A stretch of 64,000 nucleotides of DNA from Monocercomonoides exilis (taxonomy: Eukaryota; Preaxostyla; Oxymonadida; Polymastigidae), in the NCBI GenBank assembly GCA_001643675.2, contig LSRY02000019.1, positions 248,001 to 312,000 of the forward strand, given 5' to 3'. Below, one piece after another: positions 13,244 to 26,142 of this stretch; positions within the stretch are counted from its first letter, which is position 1; each line of letters begins with the position of its first letter. Made by a program: the position numbers and the translations under genes. The notes below the pieces were generated by a model. That model had not been told where the DNA came from and searched no databases. It worked only from the letters and a program-made list of their open reading frames with translations.

Positions 13244-16000
13244 GTTTATTTGAACAAAATTTCAATTCAATCAACCATTCGATTTTTTCTTGCATTTAAT
13301 TCATATTTTTTATTCTTCAATTCGTTTGAATTTTAAATATTATTTACAACCAAATTTTATTATAATAATGTTTTCAAGATTGTTTAAAGAAATTTTTGGG
13401 AAAATAAATAATTTAACACAATTTTCGAATGCATCAAGAGCTTTGCGATCCTAGGTTTTGTGAGGAGTTTCAAAAAAGTACACAACATCAAAAAATAAAT
13501 CGATATCTTTATTCATTCAAAAACCATATTTTTATTAAAGAATATACTGAATTTCGTTTTATGGATTGTTTGACTAACAAGTAATTTCATACAAATAGCA
13601 TAAAGGCTCCCAGCCTTTTCAATTGATTTTTATTTGAAAATGTGCAAAAAATTGTTAAGTATTGAACCTGTAGAAAGTTGAGTTCATTTTGTATCTCTAA
13701 GAAAATGAAAAATGATTGTAATGACTGAGCTGGATGCATTGTTTACAAATATAATCGGAAATTTGGAACTCTGCGACATGCGGCAAATGATAACTTGACG
13801 TAGTCGCTGAGAATATGTTTTTAATCTATATTAATATTTATGTTGCGTATTAAATGATAAACAAAAAACAAATAGGTTCGAAAATTAAAGAAAATTTCAA
13901 ACATTTTTCAACTTTTTTTTTTTTTTTGAAAAACACCCTAAATATTTATATTTTCATAAATAAAAATTTAAACTATTCATTTTTCCAATGTATTTTTCAT
14001 TGAATCTTGTTTTTAATTTTATTTTTATTAATATATCTTTCATTGTATTATATGTTTTATTAAATACACAGCCTAAATGCGAAACTTCCATTTTTTTCAT
14101 CTTTTCAAAAATTGATAACTCCCGCAATATTTAACAATATCATTGTTTTTTTTCAAAAAAATGTTAGATAAAAAACCAAAAATTCGATGCAAAACGGGTT
14201 TTATTTATTCTATTAAATCACGTTTTATTAATGTTAAAAAATTTTGTGAACATTTCAACGACTACGTAAAGTTATCATATGCCCAACATGCTATAGATTG
14301 GAACGATTTTTGTGCTTTCATTCTCCAATGAATCTTAAAGTTTTTATCGTTAATTTCGAGCAATTTTTGTTTCCACTGAAGCAAGTACAAAGAATATGAT
14401 TTTTTGTTTATCTTGCAAAAAAAATTCAAAATTTGGAATTGGGAGCTTTTCAAAGGCCATTAATTGATTTCAGTGAACGCTTCAATTGAATGGACGAATT
14501 GCAAGATCGAAGGAATCAAAAGATCGAAAAAACCTTTGAGTCCATTAGATTCGTTTTAAAGGATGTTGCAATCTTGAGAAAATGAAAGAAAAAAGGGAAA
14601 CACAAGTGCTGAGAGAAATATGGCTGAAATCAATATAGAATAGACATCCTTATGAACACGTTCAACAGTTTCTTTTTCATTTTGCTTTTAGAATTAATTA
14701 TCAATTCATTTGTTTGAACCAAGATTACGATCTTTTATAGCATTATGGTTTCTAGCTAATTCATGAATTTAATGGTTGCAACCAGTTCAAGCCCCTTCAA
14801 AAAAGATAATTTTCGATATTCGTCATTGATCTTGAAGAGTTGCTCAGTTACTCTTCAAAACAAGATTATGTGACAAGATATCTGACGGAAGAAATTGAAG
14901 CATCTTCGTATCAAGGTTGTATTATTGACTTGAAAGCGTTACTCAGAAAAAAAAAGCAAATGAAAAATTTTACCTAAGGAACAACAACTATTTGTGCACG
15001 CTTTAATGCTTCGTCACCACTTCTTTTAATTCAAAAATGAATAAAAAGGTAAACATCTTGCAAAGGATGTGCCTCATTGGACAGCAGCCTTCATTTCAAT
15101 TTCTAACAATTTGAAAGCAATTGGCCAGAGATTTTGCGATGGCACGACTGAGATCGAGGAGTGGAGGAGCTTTCAGCTGCTTATTGGAAGAAAAATCCAA
15201 AACAAAAGAAAGACATATTATGGAAAAGGAAAATCAAAGGAAGTTTTGAGAGGTCAATGAAATTGGGGATTGTGATCATTTGAAGAAGAAGCTACGCAGT
15301 TTCATGGATTGTTGAGTCGAGAGATAAAGGCAAATATGACAGGTATATTGCAGAAAGTTTTTTTATAAATTGATCTGAATTGGAAATTGAGCAAAGAGTC
15401 CAGCAAGTTGATGAGATGGAGCAGCAAGCAACTCGATGCCCAACATCAAAAAATACTCAAAAGAAAAATAATTCGAAAATAATAATAATAATTATAATAG
15501 CGATGAAACTTTCAACAAAACACAACAAATGAATCGAGGATATTCCAACAACTGGTGTGCAGCATCTCGGCTGCAACAACAGAATTTTCAACGGTTTTTT
15601 TCACCTGTTTCAGAATTGACTTTTCTTTCACAATAATTGTGATCGTTTCAATATTATTCATGGCTTTCCTTCTTTTTCGATTGGAAGTGTTCTGACAGCG
15701 CTTCATTTTTAACTATCAATTTCATTTTTCTAAACAAAAGCTGCTGATTTGCACCTGCAGATTGTTGCTGATCATTCAAATGCCCAATGGAATGAACAGA
15801 AAGACGAACAATCTGAGGTTTTATATCTGGCCGTGTTTTGGCGAATTTGTAATTTCAGTCTCTTCAAAGACTTGCTTTGAAGCATTCTTGGGAATCGCAT
15901 CGTTTTAAATCATATAAGCGAATAACAGAAAATAAGCATTCACCTGTAAGTTAGGTTCAAGAGCGTTACTGAATCGAGGAATCATTAGGATCATGCTTGC
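13244..16000. other. Gene-poor 2.7-kb interval, possibly with decayed coding remnants
   Basis: No convincing intact gene was found between the FKBP stop and the end of the downstream minus-strand gene. The first part (13.25-14.45 kb) is plain AT-rich sequence. From about 14.8 to 15.4 kb the composition becomes more codon-like. Short open stretches appear in shifting frames on the + strand, for example one containing DYVTRYLTEEIEASSYQG near 14.86-14.93 kb and another containing HWTAAFISISNN at 15,069-15,260, each interrupted by stops and shifts. This would fit a mutated pseudogene or transposon relic, but I could not assign a family. Confidence 0.3.
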
Positions 16001-19000
16001 TTAGCAATTGTGTTGTGTGTTTGCGTGTGTTACTGTTGCTGTTGCATTTGAAGAAGCAGTGGCAGATTGGGGAAGGAAGCTTCCACGGTATCCATAATCG
16101 GTGTCAGCCTCGAAGTCGACAGCATCAGACATTGTGAGCATGACAGCGCCTGAAGGGAAGTGCTGAATGAAGATCCTCTTGAGGCTTTCGAGCGATGGTC
16201 TGTCTCCAGGCGCACGCGACCAGCATTCCTTTGCCACGCTGGCAAAAGACGAACTGCAGGTCCTGTCGATATTTGGCCTCTCCCCATTCACGATCTTCTG
16301 CCCCGCCACCTCTGCCTCATACTCTCCAAACGGGATCTCCAGCGTCAGACACTCCCACAACATTATCCCAATCGAAAAAACAACTGATTCTTTTGTTGCT
16401 CCTATCTTTTTGTTGATCAGCAGCTCTGGCGCCTTCCATCTCAAGCACTCTTTCCTGTTGTCTGAATCATCCTCAAAAGCTGATGATGGCGGTGGCGAGT
16501 CTTTCCCATTTCTGTTCACAGTGGAGCAATCAGATGTTGATGTGACAACAGTTGATGAAGAGATGGATGAAGTGTCTGAGCCTGATGAGCAATCCGAATG
16601 AAGTGCAATGCAAATCTGCATGTGCTCAGAGAACAGAATGATATGAGGACTCAGATTTGCCAAAGAAGATAATCCGTTTTCCATTTCGTCAAACGAGTGG
16701 AGTGCCAGATTAGCCACCCAGAACAGGATCTGAGCAGCTGTTTGCTCCCTCTCCTTCAAAGTTCCTATTGCCATCTCCTTCGTCTTATTCCTCCCATGAA
16801 GAAGCATGAACAGCGAATCCCTCAAATCCACAATCAACTTCTCATGAGGAGATGAGCATGCCATTGCATCCACCAGATTCGACATTGATGAAGTGGTTGG
16901 GCACAGATCCTCCCCTCGAACAAATGTCGTGTCTGTATCTGACGTATCTGTGGATGAAATTGATGGTGATGGTGTTCTTTTCCTTGTCTCTTCTTCTTCA
17001 ACCTTCTCCAATGCCCATTCTGGGATCTTGTCTGAATCTTTCCCCAAAATGTTTTCAGTGGAGCCGCACTCACTCAGCAAATGCTCTGATGACTCCGAAT
17101 GTTGCATTTTCGTGTCATACGCCCTCTTCTTTATCCTCTCTTCGTTCTTCTTCTCAGCCTCCCTCTCTGCTCTCCTCCACTGCTCCTCCGGCGACATCTC
17201 CATCGTCACCATCTCAATCAACTTCGGATCTTTTTTCACTGTATCTTCAACAATCACTTCCAGTTCCTCTGTTCTTCTCTTTTGCTTTCTCCATCGAACA
17301 GCCAAAACAACAATGATCAATAGTAGCACAACAAATATAATGCAAGAAACAACAATAATGATCCAAGGTAATTTCGTGCCATTCCCACCTTCAACAATTC
17401 TTTCATTTCCACTTGACTGACCTTCGCTCCTGTTCTTCAGGATGAATGAATTTGTCGAAGAAGGTAATTCTGCATTCCCAAACAAAATACAAGCACTCAC
17501 TTCGATTTCATCTCCACAACTGCTGATGAGATCTTTTGCCACACTTCCTTCTGCTTCTCTTTCTGACAAGAATCCTTCCATATCAAAATCAAATTTTTCA
17601 ATCTCCTTCTCTTCTCCTTTCCTCTTCACAACTGAGAATGACAGATTGCATGGAACAAGAAGCATTCCTTTGAATGCCAGCTTCATTCTATTTGCCTCTT
17701 CTTTTGCTTCAACACTCTCCAGAACAGGTATGAAGAATGATGAATCCCTTTCTGAAGCAATCCCTTCAAAACTGCACCCATCATTCAACATCCAAAGAGA
17801 CGTGTTTGGCAAAACGCCGTCCCCTCCTTTCAAACCCACAACATTCAATTCTGAAGAGCCTTCACACAATATGTTCCTTCTTGCAGATCGGTAATTCGGA
17901 ATGGACTGATTGTTGTTTTCAAACTTTCCATCCAATATCTCCACTAATCCACATGTCACAGAAAGCCCTCCTTTCTTCGAATTGCAGATTGTTGTTTCTT
18001 TCATTGTCACATTGCTTGATGTAACATCCACAACTGATCCATTCCAATTACACAATTGATCATGCTCCTTCATCTTCACTTCATCATCATAAAAATTGTA
18101 TTGACTTTGATTTCCATCCTCTTCTTCTTCCCCCTTTTCATCTCCATCGAACTCACAAGAAAGAACAGATATATTTGAACTGCTTGAAACAGACAATTGG
18201 CTTCCTCTTTCTGTTGCAAGTTCACAAAAAGAAAATGAACAGTTAATTAAATTCACACATGTCTTGTAACTCTCAATTCTCACAACACTGTTGTTATTAG
18301 TGTTCCCATATGATGAAATATTCTCAAATGATGAAATAGAGATTCTAAGACTTCCCTTATCTTCATCATTATCTTTTCCATTTCCATTCATATTCAGCTC
18401 TTCTTTGTTCGTTGAGATCAGACAGCCATTGTTCAATGAGATGTTGGAACAGTTCATTTTTTCAATCGAGACAGTTGCACTCTGTCCAATTGCCACAACA
18501 TCTGCTGTCGATGTGAGAGATTCCAGAGTCATTTGGGAAAGCACAATTTCTGACTCATCTGAAAACAAAAGCAAAGGTTTTGCAAAAGACAGCCTGCTGA
18601 ATAATGTCTCGCTCATCTTCAGAACTCCTCCCCAAACAGCCATCACATGTGAATCCAGCTCCAACGAGGCATCGGCTGCTGTGAATGTGCACTGAGACAC
18701 TTCCAACACACCATTCGATTCAGCGAATACAGCTGAGTGTGTGGCCTCAAACGAAGAGGCAAATGATATCAGGCAGTTGCGAACTGTGCAATCCTCCTCA
18801 AACAGAACCACACTCTGGGCATCTCCAGTGAATGGAATGGATGCGCTCAGCTGGATTGTTGCTTGCTGCTTTGTTGAAGGCAGGATGGACAGCCCATGCA
18901 CAGTTGTCTCTGAGAGGAAGGTGGATGTAGTGTTGATGAAAATGATATTCACGAGTCCCGGCTGGATGTGGTGAACAGCAGATGAGATGCTCCGACAGGG

Positions 19001-22000
19001 GTTTGTCGGCAATCCACACTGAGTAGTGTCTGCCGAATCGAGATACACAAAGATCTGTGGTGCATAGTAGAATGTGATCAATGGGATCAAGTCCACATCC
19101 TGCTCATCAGCATCACTCGCACAGATGGACTTGTTTGACTGGAGCGACTCCTGGGTGAAGTCGAGGGAAAAAAGTGTTTCATTGATCTGCTGATCGATCG
19201 ACTGGCAGTTGATGAATATGTCCTTCCCCACAAGTGCATCATTCATTGTGAATCGGATCTCTGATATTTTCAGCGGGAGAAAAGATGGTTCATCAGGAGC
19301 TGGTGATGGAGATGAGAGATCCACACAATCAAACATCATTCCTCCTCCTCTCCCAGTGACTGTTGAACATCTGCAGATTGTGAATGAACATTGCTTCACC
19401 TCCACCAATGATTCTCCACTCTTCACACACATCATCAGTGCCCCTCCCCTTTCACTCATCTCGCTCACACACCGGCTGAATGTGCACTTCTCAACAACAC
19501 TCTCCACAACATCGAACAGACCAAAACAAAGAATGGTTGCACTGTCACCAGAGCATGTGTTGTTGGCAAATGAGGATGACTGGATTTGGATGGAGCAACA
19601 AGGCTTGTCCGACACTTCATTGTGAGCAAATGAATGCTGAGACAGATGAGATGGTGCTCTTTCGAATGATATAAGAGCACTTGAAGATATTGAATTATTC
19701 GAGACTGTCATGTTGGAAAGGATGATTGACTGAGAAGGAAGTGAAACAAGGAGAAATGGGTGAGTGGATGAAAAAGAGGACAATGTGCAATTGTCAATCA
19801 ACAGGCTTCCCTCTGAAACACTCAACAAAGTGAATGAGACAGGCTCACTTGAACTATGAGGAGTGAAAGAGCAGAACTTCATTTTAAGAAGCGATGAGGA
19901 AGTTGATGATCTGATAAATGTTCTGTGATGGGCAAATGCTGTTGGGACGTGGAAGGAGAGAACCTCAAATGAAAGACGGATGGTCGAATGGATCATCCAT
20001 TCTTCATTTTCAACCGGATCATCACCCACGTCAATCCCTGACTCATTGTCTTTCCCAATGATTTCCATTGAGATTTGTTTTGATTCAACAGAAGATGAAA
20101 GGGAAAGTGATGTTGTGAGTGAGGGAATGTGAGACACAGAGATGGACAATCCATCTTCATCATCATCAGAAGCACTTCCAGGGAGTGGGGTGAATTTGAG
20201 GGAGATGAGATGGGAGATAGACCTGCATGGAGCAACATCATATCCACATCCACTGAAGTCTCCTCCTTCCTCCCCATCTACAAATCCACTCCCGCTGAAG
20301 TTGCTCCACAGATACACCACAAGCGGAATCACAAACCCAACCCCTGTGCTGCCTCTCTCCCACCCACACAGCTCGTCCATCGATGTCTTTTCCTTCTCAC
20401 TCATCTCCCAGCAGAAATGTGCGGAATCCACAACTTCATCCAGAGAGCTCCCATTCACAAGCACATTCTTCCCTTTCCAGGCATAGCACATCACAAACCT
20501 TATATCCCCAAAAGCAAACTGAGTTGCCTCATCCTCCAACCATAGAAATATTCCTCCTCCCATACCATCTTCTTCTCCTTCTTCCCTCTTTCCTGCACAG
20601 CACCCTTCAAACTTCGAGGATCCATTCACGACCATTTCATCCCTGCTTCTCAGGTACACATGCGTCCCTCCTCCTTTTGCTGTGTTTCCCTTTGCCCAGC
20701 ATCCATTCAATGTGCAGTTGTCAATTATCAGTTTCTTGTTTTCCGATTCATGAGCGTTTGTCTCATCCTCAACACAAACACAAATACAAGCTCCATCCCC
20801 ATTCTCTTTTGTGACTCCCTCAAAAACACATTCAACACAATTCATAACAAAACTGCTCCCCTTCCCTTCAATCAACGAATGGTATGTTAACACCATTGCT
20901 CCTTTTGTCTCAAACATTTCCATCTTCAACTCCCCTCCAACCACACTCACAAAGCAGAATCCGATCTCATTCACAATCTCAGAAAACACAGTCACCGATT
21001 GTGTTTGCTTCATTGATGAACAGTTCGAAAGAGTGAGAGAGGAAGTGGAAGTGGGGAGTGTGATGAAAGATTTGGCATTTGAGAGAGAAGAAGGAAGGGA
21101 GAAGCAGATGTTGTATATTGAGCACTCGGTGGAGACACTCACCAGCCATTGATTGAAGAGCTCTGTTTGTGGTGCATGCACATCAACAACCATTCCCTTT
21201 TCCTCGCATGAGATATTCCAAACTGGTCCATCCATCATCATCTCCTCATCCAGCTCATATCCCTCTCCGACAACAATCTGCCTTTGTGCTGAACCAAATC
21301 TGAGCTGAGCAGCATGCATTATTGTCAGGCATGGAAAGAAGCTGAATCCACAAAAATTCGAATCAAAAACCCAGTTTCCTTCAGTTCCTCCAACATGTGC
21401 TGGAGGTTGGAATGACTCCAAAAATACATTCAATGGAAACATTCCCATCTCACTCAGATTTCTATCAAAACCCATCAGCTCTTCATATCCCAGCCCATTC
21501 AGTGAAACACAAATCTTCTCCAAATTGATTGTCTCTCCATTCATGTTGCTCCCATTCACAAAGATATCTCTCCCTCCCTCTCTTGACTCACAATCCACAA
21601 AACTCACTGATGAAATCACAAAGTCTGCTGCCCCATCCTCCAGCCAAAGATACAATCCTCCTCCACATTTGCTGCATGAGCATGAATCGAGTGTGGTTGG
21701 AAACAAGGAAGATCCCATTCTGAAGGTGCCGGTGGATGATGTCATGTCAATCCTGATCACTCCTCCACTCCCATTCGGACACTCACAGTTCTCGATTGTT
21801 GTATTCCACAGATAAAATGACTCTCCCTCACTAATTGTCTTTGACATCACTGCTCCATCCCCTTCTGCTTTGATCACATGCGAAAAGTTGGAATTTGCGA
21901 TAAAACATTCATCATTGTTTGGAAGAGAAGATGAAGACGATACCAATAATGAAACAAAAGAGGTTTCTTGAAAGAGACTGTCCTTGGACAAGATATTCTT

Positions 22001-24255
22001 GACAATGCAATCAGTCATTCGAAAGTTGGCAAAATTCACCTCAAACAAACTGTTAAAGTATTCTTTTGAGTGTAGTCCTTCCTGATTCAATGGGGTGCTG
22101 ATTGCAAGCTCCTGGAGAAATAGTTGAGAATTTGAGGAGCTCAGTCGGAACAATCTTGAACTTTCATGTGAGTCAAACACAACGCTCAAAGATGACAATT
22201 TGCATATCCCGTCATCCACATTCAGAAACACTTGATCTACCTCAACACGAACTGGATTCAATTTAGTCAGATCCTTTCCTCTCCCTTGAATAGAAATATT
22301 CTTTCCCTCCACATTCAAACCATTTGATTCATCCATTTCATAAGTTCCCTCGATAAGCATGATTCTGCATCTGCTCTTTGTTAATGTATCTTCCAATGCG
22401 AATTTCAACGAATTACAACCATCCTCAACTGTCAACCCACAGAGCGAATTGTTGTTTCCTCCATCTGAAATGACATATCTCACAAGAAATCCATTTGGCA
22501 ACCAATCATTTTTTGGACCTAATGAGGAGCTCACACATCTGCTTTCATCACTTGTCATGGAATAGCATTCTTCAAATGGACTTTCTGGAAATTTTCTTTC
22601 TTCATCATAAAAATATGCATCACATGCATTCAGTGCTGAATTGTTGAAGAAGAAGCAGAAAAATATGAATTTTTTGTTAAATTCCAATGAACTGACATGT
22701 ATTTGAATTCCTCCGCAATATTCTTTATTCGCAGAGCAATTTTGAAATACGCAAGAGCTCATTAGAAAAAACGACGGAATTGATAAATCTGCATATAATC
22801 CTCCCGCATTTTTATTCACTGAAGAATCATTGATGCACGAAACATTCATTAGCAGGACAGGAGATCCATCATTGTGAGTGTTCAAATTGCATTCAGTAGA
22901 TGTGGGAGTACTTCCATGATTTAAAAATAAAGCTCCTCCGTATTCGGTAGAAGAAGAATTTCTAATTGCAGTATGAGAGATATCATAACAATTTGCTGTT
23001 TCTAAAAAAATAGAGCCACCATGAGAGCCAACATTTAATAAATCTCTTTTTCCAACGCAGTAATCAAACGAACAATTTGCAACATTAGTATTGAGAGAGT
23101 TGAGCACGCAAATTCCTCCTCCCCATCTGCTGCATGAACAATTCTAGATTCAATATTGAAAAAGTGAGAAAGAAAAAGTTACCAACAATTATAAATAAAA
23201 ATTAAAAACGATCAAACCATGAATATGCAGCTCTGAACACTCAGTGTTGATGAAGGGCCATTGAAAAAAATGGCACCTCCGCAAGTGTTAAATCCCTCAT
23301 CTGTAGCAGAATAATCAGTGACATGCTGTTCGACAAATGCTGTGTATAGAAAGCTCCAATCTTCATTGACCTCCACTCTCGAGCCATTATTCATGGTTCT
23401 TGCACAATGCATCACACTTGTGTTGAAAACATTCAAAGCACGATTTCTGTCTCCTATTCCTCCATAAAGCACGTTTTCAACACCATGCAATTCACATCCA
23501 GTTATGATAAATGCTCCATTTCCTTTTTGAAGCTCCGACATTTCTGAACAAAATGGACCCTTCTTTTGAGTGGAAGAAATGTTCGAGAAGACACATTTGG
23601 CAATGTTCAAAGAAGATGAATGCGAAGAGTCAATAATAGGAGCCTTTGCAAAAACAAAATCAGAAAATGTTGAGGATGACAATAAGATTGTTTCAAAATC
23701 ATTCCCAATCCATTTCTTGCTGCCTGAATGTTCATGAACCACTAATTGTGGTATTTGACCGATTTGACTTTTTGTGAATAATGATATGTTGCTGAAGAGT
23801 GCTCTTCCATAAACAATTCTGAAAAGACAACTTGCTTTCTCATAGTTGCACAATATCATACACCAGAGAACAACCACATTGGATGAAGCTCCATCAACAA
23901 CATTTGTGTCTCCTTTTGTTTGCAACTGCAACTTTGAGAAAGCAATTGAAGTATTTATCAATGAAAATGATGCCCTCAAACAAGAGAAGTCCAACATTCT
24001 ATCATCTTGAAAATGAACGGAGGGATGTACACTAATGGAGTTTGGGAAAATGCATGATTTAGGGAAACCTAAAAAATATTTGTCTATTTTGGAAAATCCG
24101 TAATAGGATGATTCTCCATTCGTATTTCGCAAAGAATTGTATTCAAAAGCATTGGCATTCCAGTGAAAACTCAGAATTTCAAAAAAATAAAAGAAAAAAT
24201 TCATGCAAGAAAAATTCTTGAGTTTTTTATTATTAAAAATATATATTATATGCAT
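16001..24255 (-). CDS. Giant beta-helix (Pmp-like) surface protein with TM helix and cytoplasmic pseudokinase
   Basis: Two exons (24,255-23,218 and 23,143-16,001) joined across a 74-bp intron (GTTTGA...CTAG) give 2,726 aa. The join restores the motif CSCSRWGGGIC. The ectodomain is dense with Pmp/pectin-lyase-like repeat signatures (GGAIFFNG, GGALFLNH, GGGMMF, CxFxxN) and N-glycosylation sites. It contains about four repeated modules, each opening with a CG...C-(R/N)SI/SL-like motif and ending near a KDIFIN / RDIFVN / KNVLVN motif. A single TM helix (about 2270-2298, LPWIIIVVSCIIFVVLLL) precedes a basic stop-transfer. The tail ends in a kinase-like C-lobe with RWKAPELL (about 2584), VFSIGIMLWECLTLEIPFGE and CWSRAPGDRPSL. 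No glycine loop, VAIK Lys, HRD or DFG is visible, and LSPHIILFSE occupies the catalytic-loop position, so it is a pseudokinase. Translation could start at 24,255 or at the internal Met at 24,204, which begins a better signal-peptide-like segment (MNFFFYFFEILSFHWNANA). A further 5' exon is possible. Confidence 0.9.
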
Positions 24256-24382
24256 ATTTCTGATCTTTTGAAATTTGAAATTTGAGTGATTGTTTTTCTC
24301 AACGAAACAATTTTTGTGGTGTTGATCATTTTAAAATGATTTGTGATGGGAAAATAGTTTTTTGCTTTGAAGTTTTTATATA

Positions 24383-24415
<33 letters not shown>

Positions 24416-25059
24416 CGTGAATCAACAAATTATTACAAAGGACTGTTGATCAATTCAGAAATTTTTATTTTAGCTTTTTTGAGGAAAGTTTTTGAAACTA
24501 TTTGTGAATCTAAATTTTGTGATAAGTTTTATAATAAAAACTTAAATTACGGAAAGAATTACATGCATTTGTATTTTTCAGGGTACTTTTTGTATTTCTC
24601 ATAATTTTTGATGCTTGACTTTAATTAACAATCATCTGAGTCAAAAACAAAAGCCTCAGTACAATGAAATGCAACAAACATGAAATGATTAATCAGAGAA
24701 AAATGTTTCAACGAATTCATTTTTAAGAAACAAAGATTCTCTGATAATAATGGACAGAAAGAATTTCTTTATTAATAATGAAATTTGGCCAACATAATGT
24801 TTGTGAACCTGCAACATTAGTGGAATGAATACAATTTGTTTTTTGTGAAATAGTTTTTTTTATTTTCACATGACGCATGCTTGTTGATATAATAAATCAT
24901 TACGAATACGAAATTTATAACTAAAAATGAATAATGAATTTTAAAAGTTGATGAAAAATTTCATAAATCTCCATAACCCATAACATTGTGTTAATTGTCG
25001 ATTTTTTTATCATTTTGCTTCGGAAATTTGATTTGAAGAAATTTTAAAAGCTTTGTCCA
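24256..25059. promoter_or_regulatory. Divergent intergenic region
   Basis: About 800 bp of AT-rich sequence lies between the minus-strand surface-protein gene and the plus-strand kinase gene. It must carry both promoters. Apart from a long T tract I see no recognisable element. A short Lys-rich minus-strand frame through the T tract is low complexity and is not called as a gene. Confidence 0.35.
24385..24415. repeat. Poly(T) tract (31 nt)
   Basis: An uninterrupted run of 31 T lies about 130 bp upstream of the minus-strand surface-protein start. Read on that gene's strand it is poly(A). It may be a nucleosome-excluding promoter tract, a retroposed A-tail or an assembly-sensitive homopolymer. 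The length should be treated as approximate. Confidence 0.9.
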
Positions 25060-26111
25060 ATGAACCCTATGGATGATGCAAAGCTTTTATTTAAATTGAA
25101 ATTTACGGTTTTCATTTTGCTTTTCCTTCCTTTGATTATGATAATTTTTTTTTGAAACATACAGAATATCAAGCCATTGGGTTTGCTAATTGTGAAGATT
25201 ATTGAATATTTTTTGATTCATTTTTTGTGATGATGCGTTCAAAAAGGCCATGGAAGTTTTGGAACGTTTGCCTCATTTATTCAAATTCCGGATGATTTAT
25301 TATTTTTTAGCGTTTATCTAGGAACGTCTCCATCTGGTCAACTTCGGGCAATAAAAGTGTTGCAACAAAAAGGATTTACAAAAGGAGAGCAAGATGCAGC
25401 ACTTGCACTTTCAAGGTTGATATTATCCGTTATCTATTTCTAACAAAAATTTTTGTAGAGTGAATTGTCCATATATAATACAAACTTATGATATTATTCA
25501 AGAAGATGATAAAGTTGTGTTGGAGATGGAATACGCGAATTCTAGGGTTTTATTTATTTTGTATTTGATAATGCTGTATTTTATAACAATTTCCCCCTTT
25601 TTTAAGTCACTTGAAAATATTATAAAGAAGAACAGGCCATTAAGTGAAGCTGATGCGCATCATTTTATTTATCAAATATGTTTGCAAACTTTATATATTG
25701 ATGAATTGCAGTGTTCTTTGTTTTTAGTGGTTGGGACTCAGGTTGTTCACGACAATCATCTTTTGCATAGAGATTTGAAGCCCGATAATATATTACTTCA
25801 TCAAGAAAAGCCTGATGGTTTGCTTATTGCAAAAATTTCTGATTTTGGCCTGGCACGAAGATTGGACCCTGGGCATATGGCTCAGACGCAATGTGGGTTT
25901 GTCATAAAAATTCAAACAAAGCCATTTTAAATAGAAGCATTTTCAATAAAAAACAAATTGATTGTTATTATTATCAAATTTTTCATTCTTTTATATTAAA
26001 TTTTCAATGTTTTTGCAATCTTTATCAATATTATCCTGGATTGTGCACCGCTGTTTGAAGAACTCCTTTATACATGGTTTGCATTCAGAGAAAGTTAATT
26101 GTGATTCAAAT

Positions 26112-26142
<31 letters not shown>

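Noticed and set aside
13870-13890. GGTTCGAA word resembling a tRNA B-box
   Set aside because: The surrounding bases do not form a T-arm or the other tRNA arms, and no A-box lies at a suitable distance.
14143-14331. 62-codon ORF in the 13-16 kb interval
   Set aside because: Lys/Phe/Ile-rich composition typical of random AT-rich DNA, with no motif or supporting context.
16152-21815. Many + strand open frames of 60-175 codons opposite the 2,726-aa surface protein
   Set aside because: They are antisense shadows of a Ser/Glu-rich coding sequence, lack any family motif, and overlap one another in different frames.
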